From JACOTK01 sp963743945 (GTDB taxonomy: Bacteria > Actinomycetota > Acidimicrobiia > Acidimicrobiales > CADCSY01), in the NCBI GenBank assembly GCA_963743945.1, contig CAVURO010000001.1:62001-126000 (forward strand): a stretch of 64,000 nt of DNA, read 5' to 3'. How positions within the stretch are numbered: the first letter of the stretch is position 1; each line of letters opens with the position of its first letter. Positions 17,720-27,600 of this stretch are shown here, piece by piece. The position numbers and the translations under genes were made by a program. The notes below the pieces were generated by a model. The model was not told the origin of the DNA and searched no databases. It saw only the letters and a list, made by a program, of their open reading frames with translations.

Positions 17720-17772
17720 CCGGGTCACGGAACGAAACCGGGTCACCGAACGAAACCGGTCACGGAACGAAC
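17720..17772. repeat. Tandem repeat, three copies of 17-18 bp, spanning a stop codon
   Basis: Copies of CCGGGTCACGGAACGAAA start at 17720 and 17738, with a shorter third at 17756. The stop of the minus-strand gene at 17760 lies in the third copy, so the other copies are downstream of the gene end. Confidence 0.88.
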
Positions 17773-18881
17773 GAGCCGGTGAAGATCAGCACGGCGAACG
17801 CCGTCATCGCCGCGCTGAGCCCCATCATGGCGGCCCGTTCGATTGGGGGTCGATCCAGTAGTTGCGCAAGGGCCAGAATCAGCGGAAAGGCCGAGAGCCC
17901 GTAGCGCTCGAACGAGCCGAGGCTCTCCGCCGACAGCGAGAACGCCACGATGACCGTCGCATACGCACCGTAGGAGGCCGGCCAGCGCCGGAACACCACG
18001 ACCAACAACGCCAGGTACAACACGATCCATGGGGCATGGAGCCCCTCCCCGAGTCCCTCGCTGCCGAACATCGCGCCCAGCGCGTCGAGGATCGTGACGA
18101 TCGGGTTGACGAAGTCACCTCGGAGATCCAGCGCGGTCTGCGCCCGCAGTGGAAGGTGCCAGTCCTCGAATCGGATCTCGACCCAGGCGAGGTAGCAGGC
18201 GAGCCCCGCCAGAGGGGCGACGACGGCAGCCAGGCGAGACCCGCGATCGGCGGGCGACGCCCGGCTCCAACCTCGCGCCGCCTCGATGGCGGTCGGGACC
18301 ACGAGAGCCACCCCGAGTGGCCTGCTGAGGCCCGCCAGAAATCCCAGGCCCGCTGCGCTCCACCACTGGTTGTTCCGAAATCGCAGGAAGGACGCAATCG
18401 TCAGGCCCATCATCAACGCCTCGGCATAGCCCAACACGAGAACCGTCGCAGGAGGAAGCAGCGCCACGACCCAGGCGGCACGTGCCCCGAGGGCACGATC
18501 GCCGGTTTCCGCAACCGCCAGTCGATGGAGCAGGACCCCCACCACAAGCGCCGACACATTGACGACCACAAGCAGCGCCAGGCCGACGTTCCCGCCGATC
18601 AGAAACCCGCCGAGCCGGGCAAGCATGGGCAGGAGGGGAAAGAAACGAAGTGCCGTCGCGGGGAGGGCGTCATAACCGTAGTCCGCGATGTCCCGATAGA
18701 ACGCCCCGTCCCAGGCGAACAATCCCTGGTGGAGCTGCACCGTACGTCCCCCGACAAGCTCATCCGAGACGATGATGGCGACCACAAATGCCAGGGCCAT
18801 CAACGCTCGGGCATAAACCCAGCCCATCAGGGCATCCCGGACGTCGGGGGCCAACAGGCGACCGGTTCGCTGCCGGCTCAA
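17760..18881 (-). CDS. GT-C fold mannosyltransferase-like protein (PIG-V type)
   Basis: A polytopic membrane protein of 373 residues with about ten membrane segments. The luminal-loop motif FAWDGAFYRDIADYGY (Asp58) between the first two segments is the hallmark of PIG-V-like GT-C glycosyltransferases, which use polyprenyl-phosphate sugars on the outer face of the membrane. The start is an unusual TTG at 18881, overlapping the stop of the upstream GT39 gene as TTGA; an ATG at 18827 is the fallback. Coupling with that gene suggests the two sugars are added to the same glycan. Confidence 0.8.
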   Translation of the reverse strand: MSRQRTGRLLAPDVRDALMGWVYARALMALAFVVAIIVSDELVGGRTVQLHQGLFAWDGAFYRDIADYGYDALPATALRFFPLLPMLARLGGFLIGGNVGLALLVVVNVSALVVGVLLHRLAVAETGDRALGARAAWVVALLPPATVLVLGYAEALMMGLTIASFLRFRNNQWWSAAGLGFLAGLSRPLGVALVVPTAIEAARGWSRASPADRGSRLAAVVAPLAGLACYLAWVEIRFEDWHLPLRAQTALDLRGDFVNPIVTILDALGAMFGSEGLGEGLHAPWIVLYLALLVVVFRRWPASYGAYATVIVAFSLSAESLGSFERYGLSAFPLILALAQLLDRPPIERAAMMGLSAAMTAFAVLIFTGSFVP

Positions 18882-20404
18882 GGTGCCTCGAACAACCAGA
18901 GTTGACCGTGTTCGAACAACGTTCCGAGCGGAACAACCAGGCGCGCAGCGGGGCGGAGCTGCTGCAGTTGCTGAACCACCGCCTCACATTTCCCCTCGAC
19001 GCTTCGGTAGTCTCCGGACCAAACCAACCAGACGGCACCCGAGCCTGCCATGCGGTCGATGCGCCGACCGAAGGCACCCGGGTCCGAGACCTTCATGCGC
19101 GCCGCGTAGTCCACCCAGTCGACTTGCTCCGGCGACGTCGCATCGGGGTAGCTGACGCCCTTGATCCTCCTGGGCAGCAATCTGCTCACCGCCGGCCCCA
19201 TTTGGTCGGGACAGAAGCCGACCACGTCACCGGCATGAGCCTGCGCTGCGACCGCTGCAGCGATCTCACCCGCCTGGGTTCGTTCGGTACGAGCGGTCTT
19301 CACCCCGGCGATCAGGCCAACGGCCACGATCCCGACCAGCGTGAGGCGCTGCAGGCCAAGCCGGGGCAGAAGATCAAGCCCTCTCGCGGCCAACAGCAGG
19401 AGAAGGGGCAGCACGATCGCCGCGTAGCGACTCGCGAAGGCGCTGCCCGAGGCGTACCCGGCGATGACGGCAAGGGTGGTCGTGCCGGCCACGATCGCCC
19501 ACTCCGGCCGGCTCCCCGGCAGTGTGCGCAGGTCGATCTCCATCCGATTGCGATCCACCACCCGCCCGACAAGGGCCAGAAGCGCCAGCAAACCGATGAC
19601 CGCACCCAACAGTTGCGCCTCGCCGTAGGGCCCCCCGCCGAAATCGGTCAGGGTGGTCACCAACATGGTCGCCGGACGCACAGGCGCCGCCCACGGCGTG
19701 CCGGTGTTGGCCGCTTGCTCCAGAAACGACGGGAGCCACGGGACAAACAGAAGACCCCCTGCCGCAACGGCGCCCATCACGGCAAGGGCGCCGTTGCGAT
19801 CGTTGCTCAGCCGACCCCGCCAGGCTCCCCACGCAAGGGTCACCATCACGGCGGCCAGGAAGTAGAACGCCCAGTAGTGGCTCAACAACAGCAGGCCGGC
19901 CACTGCCGCGACGATCCCGAGCCGCAACGCCGTACGTCTTTCCAGTGCCCGTTGCACCGCAAGCCAGCCTGCCAGGGCGCCGAAGGTGACGAGGGAGTAC
20001 ATCCGGGTCTCGGTGGCATAGCGGGCAGCAAAGGGCGACGATGCGAGCAACGCGACGGTCGACAGGGCAACACCCCTGCCGCCGTATCGTCGGCCCGCGA
20101 ACCACGCCAACGGCAATGAGGCCAATCCGATGACGCCCGACATCGCCCGAACAGCCCGGTCTCCCTCCCCGAACACCTCCATCCATCCATGGAGCAACAG
20201 GTAGTAGAGGGGAGGGTGCCCGTCATGGCGCAGCGCGTCGAACATCTGCCCGAAGGGAAGGCGGGCGATGTTCACCGAGAGTGCCTCGTCGAGCCACAGG
20301 TCGGAGACGGTGGCGAAGCGCAACACCGCGCCGGCGAGCACGCCGACTCCGACCAGGAACAGGGAGAAACGATCGCGATCGAGTCGGCCGGCGTGCTGTT
20401 TCAT
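18878..20404 (-). CDS. GT39-like membrane glycosyltransferase
   Basis: A 508-residue membrane protein of the dolichyl-phosphate-mannose mannosyltransferase type (GT-C). The first extracellular loop carries LWLDEALSV (Asp39/Glu40), the catalytic acidic motif, followed by HDGHPPLYYLLLHGW. About eleven membrane segments follow, then a soluble C-terminal domain of about 130 residues with SYPDATSPEQVD and WLVWSGDYRS. It starts at ATG 20404 and is divergent from the flavin oxidoreductase gene across 122 bases, which should hold two promoters. It is first in an operon with the PIG-V-like gene. Confidence 0.85.
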   Translation of the reverse strand: MKQHAGRLDRDRFSLFLVGVGVLAGAVLRFATVSDLWLDEALSVNIARLPFGQMFDALRHDGHPPLYYLLLHGWMEVFGEGDRAVRAMSGVIGLASLPLAWFAGRRYGGRGVALSTVALLASSPFAARYATETRMYSLVTFGALAGWLAVQRALERRTALRLGIVAAVAGLLLLSHYWAFYFLAAVMVTLAWGAWRGRLSNDRNGALAVMGAVAAGGLLFVPWLPSFLEQAANTGTPWAAPVRPATMLVTTLTDFGGGPYGEAQLLGAVIGLLALLALVGRVVDRNRMEIDLRTLPGSRPEWAIVAGTTTLAVIAGYASGSAFASRYAAIVLPLLLLLAARGLDLLPRLGLQRLTLVGIVAVGLIAGVKTARTERTQAGEIAAAVAAQAHAGDVVGFCPDQMGPAVSRLLPRRIKGVSYPDATSPEQVDWVDYAARMKVSDPGAFGRRIDRMAGSGAVWLVWSGDYRSVEGKCEAVVQQLQQLRPAARLVVPLGTLFEHGQLWLFEAP

Positions 20405-20526
20405 TCCCGGGCACCGTAGTTCGCACAGCCCCCTGGTCCCATTCTCGGGATGCAGAGTTGCGCCGGCCCGGCAGGTTACGATTGAGTGAACGCGGGCGCC
20501 GATCGGCCCCCTGATGCGGAGACCAG

Positions 20527-21993
20527 ATGCCAGAGCAAGAATCCCTGTTATCGCAGGACGGCGTGCCGATGGCGCCGCGCCACGAGGTCGTGGTCATCGG
20601 CGCAGGCCCCGCAGGCCTGACGTCTGCCTACATGCTCGCGAAGGCCGGCGAGACCTGCGTCGTGCTCGAGGCGGATCAACAGGTGGGTGGCATCAGCCGT
20701 ACCGTCGAACGCGACGGGTGGCGCTTCGACATCGGGGGCCACCGATTCTTCACCAAGGTCGCCGAGGTGGAGGCCCTGTGGCACGAGATACTCCCCGACG
20801 AGGAGTTCCTGATGCGCCCACGCATGAGTCGCATCTACTACAAGGGCAAGTACTTCGACTACCCGCTCAAGGCGACGAATGCCCTGTTCAATCTGGGCGT
20901 CCTCGAGGCCGTTCGTTGCGTCCTCTCCTACGTCTGGGCTCGGGTGAACCCACCCAGAGATCAGACCAACTTCGAGGGATGGACGACGTCACGATTCGGG
21001 AAGCGCCTCTACCGCATCTTCTTCAAGACCTACACCGAGAAGGTCTGGGGGGTTCCGGCCACCGAGATCCAGGCCGACTGGGCGGCGCAACGCATCAAGA
21101 ACCTCTCCCTGTTCAGCGCCATCGTCAATGCGCTGCTGCCCAGCCGCAACCAGAAGGAGATCACCTCGCTGATCGAGGAGTTTCAGTACCCGAAGTTCGG
21201 CCCGGGCATGATGTGGGAGCGCTGTCGGGACCTCGTCGAGGCCGGCGGCACGAAGGTGCTCATGGAGACCTCGGCACGCCGTATTCGTCATGTCGGGGGT
21301 CGAGCGGTCGCGGTCGTGTCCGAGCACGCCGGTGGCACGACCGAGTACCCCTGCACCGAGGTCATCTCCACCATGCCCTTCCCGATGCTGCTCAAGGCCA
21401 TGGACCCACCGGTTCCGGCCGAGGTGCTGCAGGCCGCTGATTCCCTGTCGTTTCGGGACTTCCTCACCGTCGCTCTCGTCGTGCCCGAGGCGTCGGGCTT
21501 TCCCGACAACTGGATCTACGTCCATGCACCCGAGGTGAGACTCGGTCGCATCCAGAACTTCGGGTCCTGGTCCCCCTACCTCGTCAAGGAGGGGCGTACC
21601 TGTCTCGGCCTGGAGTACTTCGTCTTCGAGGGCGACGACCTGTGGGTGATGGACGACGCCGATCTCATCGAGCTCGGCAAGTCGGAGCTTTCGACACTCG
21701 GCCTGGTCGACCCCGACAAAGTCGAGAGCGGCTATGTGGTCCGCATGCCCAAGGCATATCCGACCTATGACGAGACCTACAAGGCGAACGTCGACGTGTT
21801 GCGCAACTGGTTGGCCGAGCATGCGCCGAACGTGCACCCGGTCGGTCGAAACGGCATGCACAAGTACAACAATCAGGACCACTCGATGTACACCGCGATG
21901 CTGACCGTGGAGAACATCCTCGGCGATGCCGGACACGACATCTGGGAAGTCAACGTCGAAGAGGAATACCACGAAGAAGCAAAGACGAGCTGA
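20527..21993 (+). CDS. FAD-dependent oxidoreductase, UDP-galactopyranose-mutase/amine-oxidase-like
   Basis: A 488-residue flavoprotein with the Rossmann dinucleotide motif VVVIGAGPAGLTSAYML near residue 21 and the flavin-binding continuation QQVGGISRT and FDIGGHRFF. The GGHRFF stretch is characteristic of the glycan-cluster oxidoreductases annotated as NAD(P)/FAD-dependent or protoporphyrinogen-oxidase-like, related to Glf. The C-terminus has QDHSMYTAML, the second FAD contact. ATG 20527 has GGAG just upstream. It is followed at 13 bases by a GT2-methyltransferase fusion, so a role in modifying a sugar or polyprenyl intermediate is likely. The exact reaction is not known. Confidence 0.85.
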   Translation: MPEQESLLSQDGVPMAPRHEVVVIGAGPAGLTSAYMLAKAGETCVVLEADQQVGGISRTVERDGWRFDIGGHRFFTKVAEVEALWHEILPDEEFLMRPRMSRIYYKGKYFDYPLKATNALFNLGVLEAVRCVLSYVWARVNPPRDQTNFEGWTTSRFGKRLYRIFFKTYTEKVWGVPATEIQADWAAQRIKNLSLFSAIVNALLPSRNQKEITSLIEEFQYPKFGPGMMWERCRDLVEAGGTKVLMETSARRIRHVGGRAVAVVSEHAGGTTEYPCTEVISTMPFPMLLKAMDPPVPAEVLQAADSLSFRDFLTVALVVPEASGFPDNWIYVHAPEVRLGRIQNFGSWSPYLVKEGRTCLGLEYFVFEGDDLWVMDDADLIELGKSELSTLGLVDPDKVESGYVVRMPKAYPTYDETYKANVDVLRNWLAEHAPNVHPVGRNGMHKYNNQDHSMYTAMLTVENILGDAGHDIWEVNVEEEYHEEAKTS

Positions 21994-22006
21994 TCACGTA
22001 CCCGCG

Positions 22007-23518
22007 ATGACTCGAACGGTCGTCATTCCCATGCTCAACGAGAAAGGTCGTATCGGGACGACGCTCGATGTTCTGGGCAACTCACCGCTGCGCACTGCAG
22101 AGATCATCCTCGTCGATGACGGCAGCACCGACGGGACCCCGGAGCTGGCCCGTGAGGCCATGGCAGCGAAACACCTGCAGGGCCGCGTCATCGAGCTCGG
22201 CCGCAACATGGGCAAGGGCGCCGCCGTCCGCGCCGGAGTCTCGGTTGCGTCAGGTGATGCCATCGCCTTCTGCGACGCCGACCTCTCGACGCCCACCGAC
22301 GACATCGTCGCCTGTCTCGATCTGATCGAGTCCGGAACGGCCGACATGGTCACCACGACCCGTCTTGCCGATGAGAGCGTGATCCTCGTCACCCAGACGT
22401 TCGCCCGACGGTGGACCGGGAAGGTGTTCAACATCCTGCTGCGCTCACTGGGGCTCACCAATCGAGCCGACACCCAATGTGGGCTCAAGGCCTTCAACGA
22501 GAAGGCCGCGGGCATCGTCTTTCGGGATCTGAGGATCAACCGCTTCGCCTTCGACGTGGAGCTGCTCGTGCGAGCCGAGCGTGCCGGACTCCGTCTCGTC
22601 GAGGTTCCCGTGCACTGGTCGCACAACGACCAGAGCAGCGTGCGGCCGGTGCGTGACGGAGCGCGGATGGCATTCGACGTGCTCCGCCTGCGATGGATGT
22701 TGCGCTCCCATGACCCGAACACCCCTGTATGCACGCCTGAAGGGATGGACGACGGGCGATTCGGGGCCATGGCGCGCGTCGAACACGATCACTGGTGGTT
22801 TCGAGCCAAACGTGACCTCGTGGCGGGCCTCGTTGAACGCGTCCGAACCTCCGGCGGCACGGAAGGACAAGGACCGGCGCTCGACGTCGGTTGCGGCACC
22901 GGGGAGTTCCTGAACACCCTTGCCGGAATCGGCTACCGACCTGTCGTCGGCACGGACGCGAGTGCGACCGCTCTCGACTTCGCCGAGGATTCGTCAGGCG
23001 CCTCGGGGTCGCCTGCCGGCGCGGTGGCCGAGCAACTTCCCTTCCCCGATGAGACCTTTGCGCTGGTCACCTCGCTCGACGTGATCGAGCACCTCGACGA
23101 CGACGTGCTCGCGCTGCGGGAATACCGCCGAGTGACCCGCCCGGGTGGCGTGTTGGTGATCGCCGTTCCCGCCTATCGGTGGGCATGGAGCGACCACGAC
23201 GTCGCCCTCGGGCATCGACGTCGCTATACGGCGAGCGCCCTGGTGGATGCGGCGACGCGTGCCGGCCTGGATGTCGACCACGTGACCTACTATCACGCCT
23301 GGCTCGTCCCACTTGCGCTGCTCCTGCGTAAGACGCCGTTGGGCAGGCTCCAGCGGGGCAACGCCGAGGAAGCGTCGTTTGTGAACCCCACCGTGAACCG
23401 ATTGCTCACGACCCTGACTGCTGTCGAACGTCGCGTCGCCGTTCGTGTCCGCGTTCCCCTCGGCCTGTCCGTGTTGATCGTTGCGCACCGGCCGAGCGCT
23501 GCACGAACCGTCGCCTAG
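22007..23518 (+). CDS. Fusion: GT2 (DPM1-like) glycosyltransferase and SAM methyltransferase
   Basis: The 503-residue protein starts at ATG 22007. Residues 1-235 are a GT2 domain: VVIPMLNE, LVDDGSTDGT, the metal-binding FCDADLS, and QCGLKAFNE, matching polyprenyl-phosphate sugar synthases (DPM1-like). Residues 255-503 are a class I methyltransferase: WWFRAKRDL, LDVGCGTGEF (SAM site), LDVIEHLDDD and VTRPGGVLVIAVP. The GT2 part probably makes the polyprenyl-phosphate sugar used by the GT-C enzymes nearby. The methyltransferase substrate is unknown. A second fusion with the same domain order lies at 31298-32827. Confidence 0.9.
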   Translation: MTRTVVIPMLNEKGRIGTTLDVLGNSPLRTAEIILVDDGSTDGTPELAREAMAAKHLQGRVIELGRNMGKGAAVRAGVSVASGDAIAFCDADLSTPTDDIVACLDLIESGTADMVTTTRLADESVILVTQTFARRWTGKVFNILLRSLGLTNRADTQCGLKAFNEKAAGIVFRDLRINRFAFDVELLVRAERAGLRLVEVPVHWSHNDQSSVRPVRDGARMAFDVLRLRWMLRSHDPNTPVCTPEGMDDGRFGAMARVEHDHWWFRAKRDLVAGLVERVRTSGGTEGQGPALDVGCGTGEFLNTLAGIGYRPVVGTDASATALDFAEDSSGASGSPAGAVAEQLPFPDETFALVTSLDVIEHLDDDVLALREYRRVTRPGGVLVIAVPAYRWAWSDHDVALGHRRRYTASALVDAATRAGLDVDHVTYYHAWLVPLALLLRKTPLGRLQRGNAEEASFVNPTVNRLLTTLTAVERRVAVRVRVPLGLSVLIVAHRPSAARTVA

Positions 23519-23526
23519 AGCAACGC

Positions 23527-24690
23527 GTGACCAGCCCCGGTTCGATCGCGGAGCTCGCCGAACGAGCGGGGCTTCGGCGTCTGCACGTGATCACGTGGCG
23601 AGACCTCGACCACCCCGAGGCGGGGGGGTCCGAGTTGCACGTCAATCACCTGGCCGGCGAATGGTCCGATGCCGGCATCGACGTCACCCTGCGCACCTCG
23701 GAGGTGAAGGGACTCGCAGGAACACTCGAACGTGACGGCTACCGGGTCATTCGCCGGGGGAACCCCTTGAGCGTCCTGCTGCGCAACCCGATTGCCGAGC
23801 GATCGTCGGGGACCGAGCCGGGAACCGGACTGGTGGAGGTGTGGCACGGCATCAACTTTCTGGCGCCCCTCTGGGCATCCATGCCCCGAATCGCCATCGC
23901 CCATCATGTGCACGGGGAACAGTTTCGCCAGGTGCTTCCTGGTCCCGCCGGTGTTGTCGCCGAGCAGATGGAGCGACGGCTGTATCCACGCCTCTACCGG
24001 AACACTCCCCTTGTCACCCTGTCGGCGTCGTCTCGGGCCGAGTTGATCGAGTTGGGCTACGGGCCGGAAATGGTCCACATCGCGAGCCCAGGGGTCGACC
24101 CGAGGTTTCGCCCCGATCCGTCGACGCCGATCTCCTCCACCCCGACGATCGTGGCCGTGGCCCGGCTGATGCCCCAGAAGCATGTCGATGTGGTGATTCG
24201 CGTGGTCGCTCGGTTGCGCAAAGAGTTTCCCGACCTGAAGGCGGTCATCGTCGGCGATGGCCCCGAGCATGGGGCCATCGAGGCCCTTGCCCGTGATCTC
24301 AACGTGCTCGACCACGTCGAGATCACGGGTCGGATCGACCACGACGATCTGGTGGCGCTCTATCGCCGGTCCTGGTTGTTGGTCAGCGCCTCGACGGCCG
24401 AGGGTTGGGGGATGACCATCACGGAGGCAGCGGCCTGTGGCACGCCGGCGGTGGCCACCCGCATCGCCGGGCACCGTGACGCGGTCGCTGATCAGGTCAG
24501 CGGCCTCCTGGCGGACGATGTCGACGAGATCGAACGCCACATCGCGCGGGTGTTGCGCGACCCCGCTCTTCGCTCGCGACTTGCCGCAGGAGCGATCGAG
24601 CACGCTGCACCGTTCACCTGGCAGCGCTGTGCTCTTGGCACCCTCTCTCCACTGGCCGCACAGATGCAACCTGACCTGGGCAAGCGCTGA
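23527..24690 (+). CDS. Glycosyltransferase family 4
   Basis: A 387-residue GT-B enzyme. The N-terminal half has HVITWRDLDHPEAGGSE, the C-terminal half the nucleotide-sugar binding features VARLMPQKH, VIVGDGPE and STAEGWGMTITEAAACGTP (the E-x7-E motif). It transfers a sugar from a nucleotide donor in the cytosol. The start is GTG 23527, eight bases after the previous stop, and the AftD-like gene follows at eight bases, so it is in one operon with them. The acceptor is unknown. Confidence 0.92.
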   Translation: MTSPGSIAELAERAGLRRLHVITWRDLDHPEAGGSELHVNHLAGEWSDAGIDVTLRTSEVKGLAGTLERDGYRVIRRGNPLSVLLRNPIAERSSGTEPGTGLVEVWHGINFLAPLWASMPRIAIAHHVHGEQFRQVLPGPAGVVAEQMERRLYPRLYRNTPLVTLSASSRAELIELGYGPEMVHIASPGVDPRFRPDPSTPISSTPTIVAVARLMPQKHVDVVIRVVARLRKEFPDLKAVIVGDGPEHGAIEALARDLNVLDHVEITGRIDHDDLVALYRRSWLLVSASTAEGWGMTITEAAACGTPAVATRIAGHRDAVADQVSGLLADDVDEIERHIARVLRDPALRSRLAAGAIEHAAPFTWQRCALGTLSPLAAQMQPDLGKR

Positions 24691-24698
24691 AGTTCCGC

Positions 24699-27600
24699 AT
24701 GACCAAACGCAACGCGACCTCGATCACCCAGCCTCGAACCGTTCCTCGACAGGACGGCGTTGCCGTGTTGAGCCGACCGGTGCAGGCCCTTCGGCGGGGT
24801 CGCAGCTTCCTCGTCCTCGGCTTGATCGCCTACGTCCCGCTGCTTGCCACGCGCCCCGGGTTCATCAACGCCGACACGAAGCAGATGCTGTACCTGGATC
24901 CCGGCCGCCTTGTTCGCAGCGCGCCCTACCTGTGGGATCCCTCCACGGGCATGGGAACGGTCACCCATCAGAACATCGGCTACCTCTTTCCCACCGGCCC
25001 CTTCTTCTGGGCCGGTCAGCTCCTTGGACTCCCCGACTGGGTGACACAACGCCTCTGGATGGGCTCGCTTCTCCTGGTTGCCGGGGCGGGCATGATCATG
25101 TTGTGGCGAACCCTGGGGTTGCGCAACGACGCGGCCGGGCTGATCGCTGCTCTCACGTACCAACTCAGTCCCTACACCCTCGGCTACATCACGGGTACCT
25201 CGGTGCTGCTCCTTCCCTGGGCCGGCCTCCCCCTCCTGATGGCGTTGACGATCCGGGCCGGACGCCGGGGCGGATGGCGACATCCGGCTCTCATCGCGCT
25301 GGTCGTGACCGCCGTCGGGGCAGTGAACGCCAGCTCGCTCTTCTACGTCGCCATCGGGATGATCCTTTGGTTCCCCTACGCCGTGTGGGCAGCGAAGGAG
25401 CTGACACTATGGCGGGCGTTCGGCACGGTGGCTCGCATCGCCGTCCTGGTGTGCGTGACCCAACTGTGGTGGATCATGGCCCTGTTGATCGGCGGCCGCT
25501 ACGGCCTGCCGATCCTTCGCACCACCGAGACCGTCGAGCAGGTGTCGACGACGTCATCGGCTCCCGAGATCCTGCGAGGGCTGGGCTACTGGCTCTTCTA
25601 CGTACGGGACAACGGTGTCCTCTGGTGGCCGTTCTCCGAGCGATACACGGTACGACCCATCGCACTGGGCATCTCGCTGATGGTCCCGCTGCTCGCGCTG
25701 ATCGCCGGATCCCTGACCCGCTGGCGTCATCGCATCCTCGGCGCCGGCCTCATCGCCGTGGGCACGGTGCTCGCCACGGGCGCCTTTCCGTACGAGGCCC
25801 CGTCTCTGCTGGCCAAGGGCTATCGCTCGGCAGCGATGGGCTCCGACCTGATCCTCTCGCTGCGCAACACCCAACGAGCCACGCCGCTCGTCGTGCTGGG
25901 CATCGCCCTCCTGTTGGGAACGGGCGTGAGCGCCCTTGCCTCCCACCGGCCGCGTACGGGTGCAGTGGCAACACTCCTGATTGGAGCCCTCGTGGTTGCC
26001 AACTTCTCACCTCTGTGGACCCGAGATCTGCTTTCCGATCGCCTGCATCGCCCGGAGAAGATCCCTGCCTACTGGGAGAAGGCCGCATCGACCATCGACG
26101 CCAAGTCCTCTGCCACGAGGGTCCTCGAGTTGCCCGGCTCCGATTTCGCCGCGTACCGGTGGGGCAACACGCTCGACCCGATCACCCCCGGCCTAGCGGA
26201 TAGACCCTCCGTCTCCCGGGAGCTGGTGCCCAAGGGCTCGGCAGGCACCGTCTCGATCCTGAATGCCCTCGATCGCCGTATGCAGGAGGGCACCCTCGAC
26301 CCTGCAGGCCTCGCTCCCATGGCGCGGCTCATGAACGCAGGGGACGTGCTCGCCCGTTTCGATCTCGAGTACGAGCGATATCGCACACCGCGGCCCTGGC
26401 TCGCGTGGGCGTTCTTCTCACCCCCTCCCCCGGGTTTGGGCACACCAGAGCGATTCGGCCCCTCCACTCCCCCGAATCGCGCCGCTCCCTCACTGCCTTT
26501 GATCGACGAGATCGCCCTTGCCACCGAACCCGGAGCTGAGGAGCCACCCCGGCTGGCCCTGTTGCCGGTGCAGGACCCACTTCCGATCATCCATTCAAGA
26601 CCCGTTGACCGCCTGCAGACGGTCGACGGCGACGGCGAGGGGGTCGTCGAGGCTGCCGAGGTCGGGCTGTTGGATCCGGACGCCTCGCTTTTCTACGCCG
26701 GATCCCTCGCCGACGACGCCCGATTGACGACCTTGGCGAACGGCTCGGAAAACGACCTGATCCTCACCGACACCAATCGCCGTCGGGCCCAACGTTGGTT
26801 CGGACTGCGGGAGAACGCCGGGTACACCGAGTACAGCGCTGAAACCTCCCTGCGAAAGGATCCCACCGACGCACGCATCCCCCTCTTCCCTCACGAGACC
26901 GACGCGCAGACCTCCGTGGTGATCCCCCGTGGCGGCCTCCGTGCGAGCGCCACCAGCTACGGCGACCCGCTCCGATTGCTCCCCCATGAACGGCCCTCGC
27001 GAGCCATCGACGGGAACCCCGATACCGCCTGGATCACCGGCGGCTTCTCCCGGGTTGTCGGCGAACGCATCGTTGTCACACTCGACCGAGCAGGCACGCC
27101 TGATCACGTGACGCTGCTCCAACCGCAGGGCGGCAGGGATCGCTACATCACCAGAGCTCGTCTGACCTTCGACGACCGTGACCCGCTCGACGTGGAGCTC
27201 ACCGACGCATCGCGCCACCTTCCCGGTCAGCGCATCGATCTCTCGGGTCGTACGTTCACGAGATTGGGCATCGAGGTGCTGGACGACGGACTGCCGCCCG
27301 GGTCGTCCTACAGGGGCCTCGACGGCGTGGGTCTTGCCGAGATCGGCATCGACGGCGTCGGCGTGGTCGACGAGGTCACTCGACTGCCCACGTCACTTCT
27401 CGGCTCCATCGACAACGACCTCGATCACCGTCTCGCGATCGTCGTGGCCCGCCTGCGGTCCAATCCTCGGGAACCCGTTCTGCGCGACACCGAAGAGGCG
27501 ATGGCCAGATCCTTCACGCTTCCGAGTGCCCGGCGCTTCGGCCTGTCGGGAAGCGCACGACTGTCTGCACTGGCCTCGGACCCGATGATCGACCGGCTCG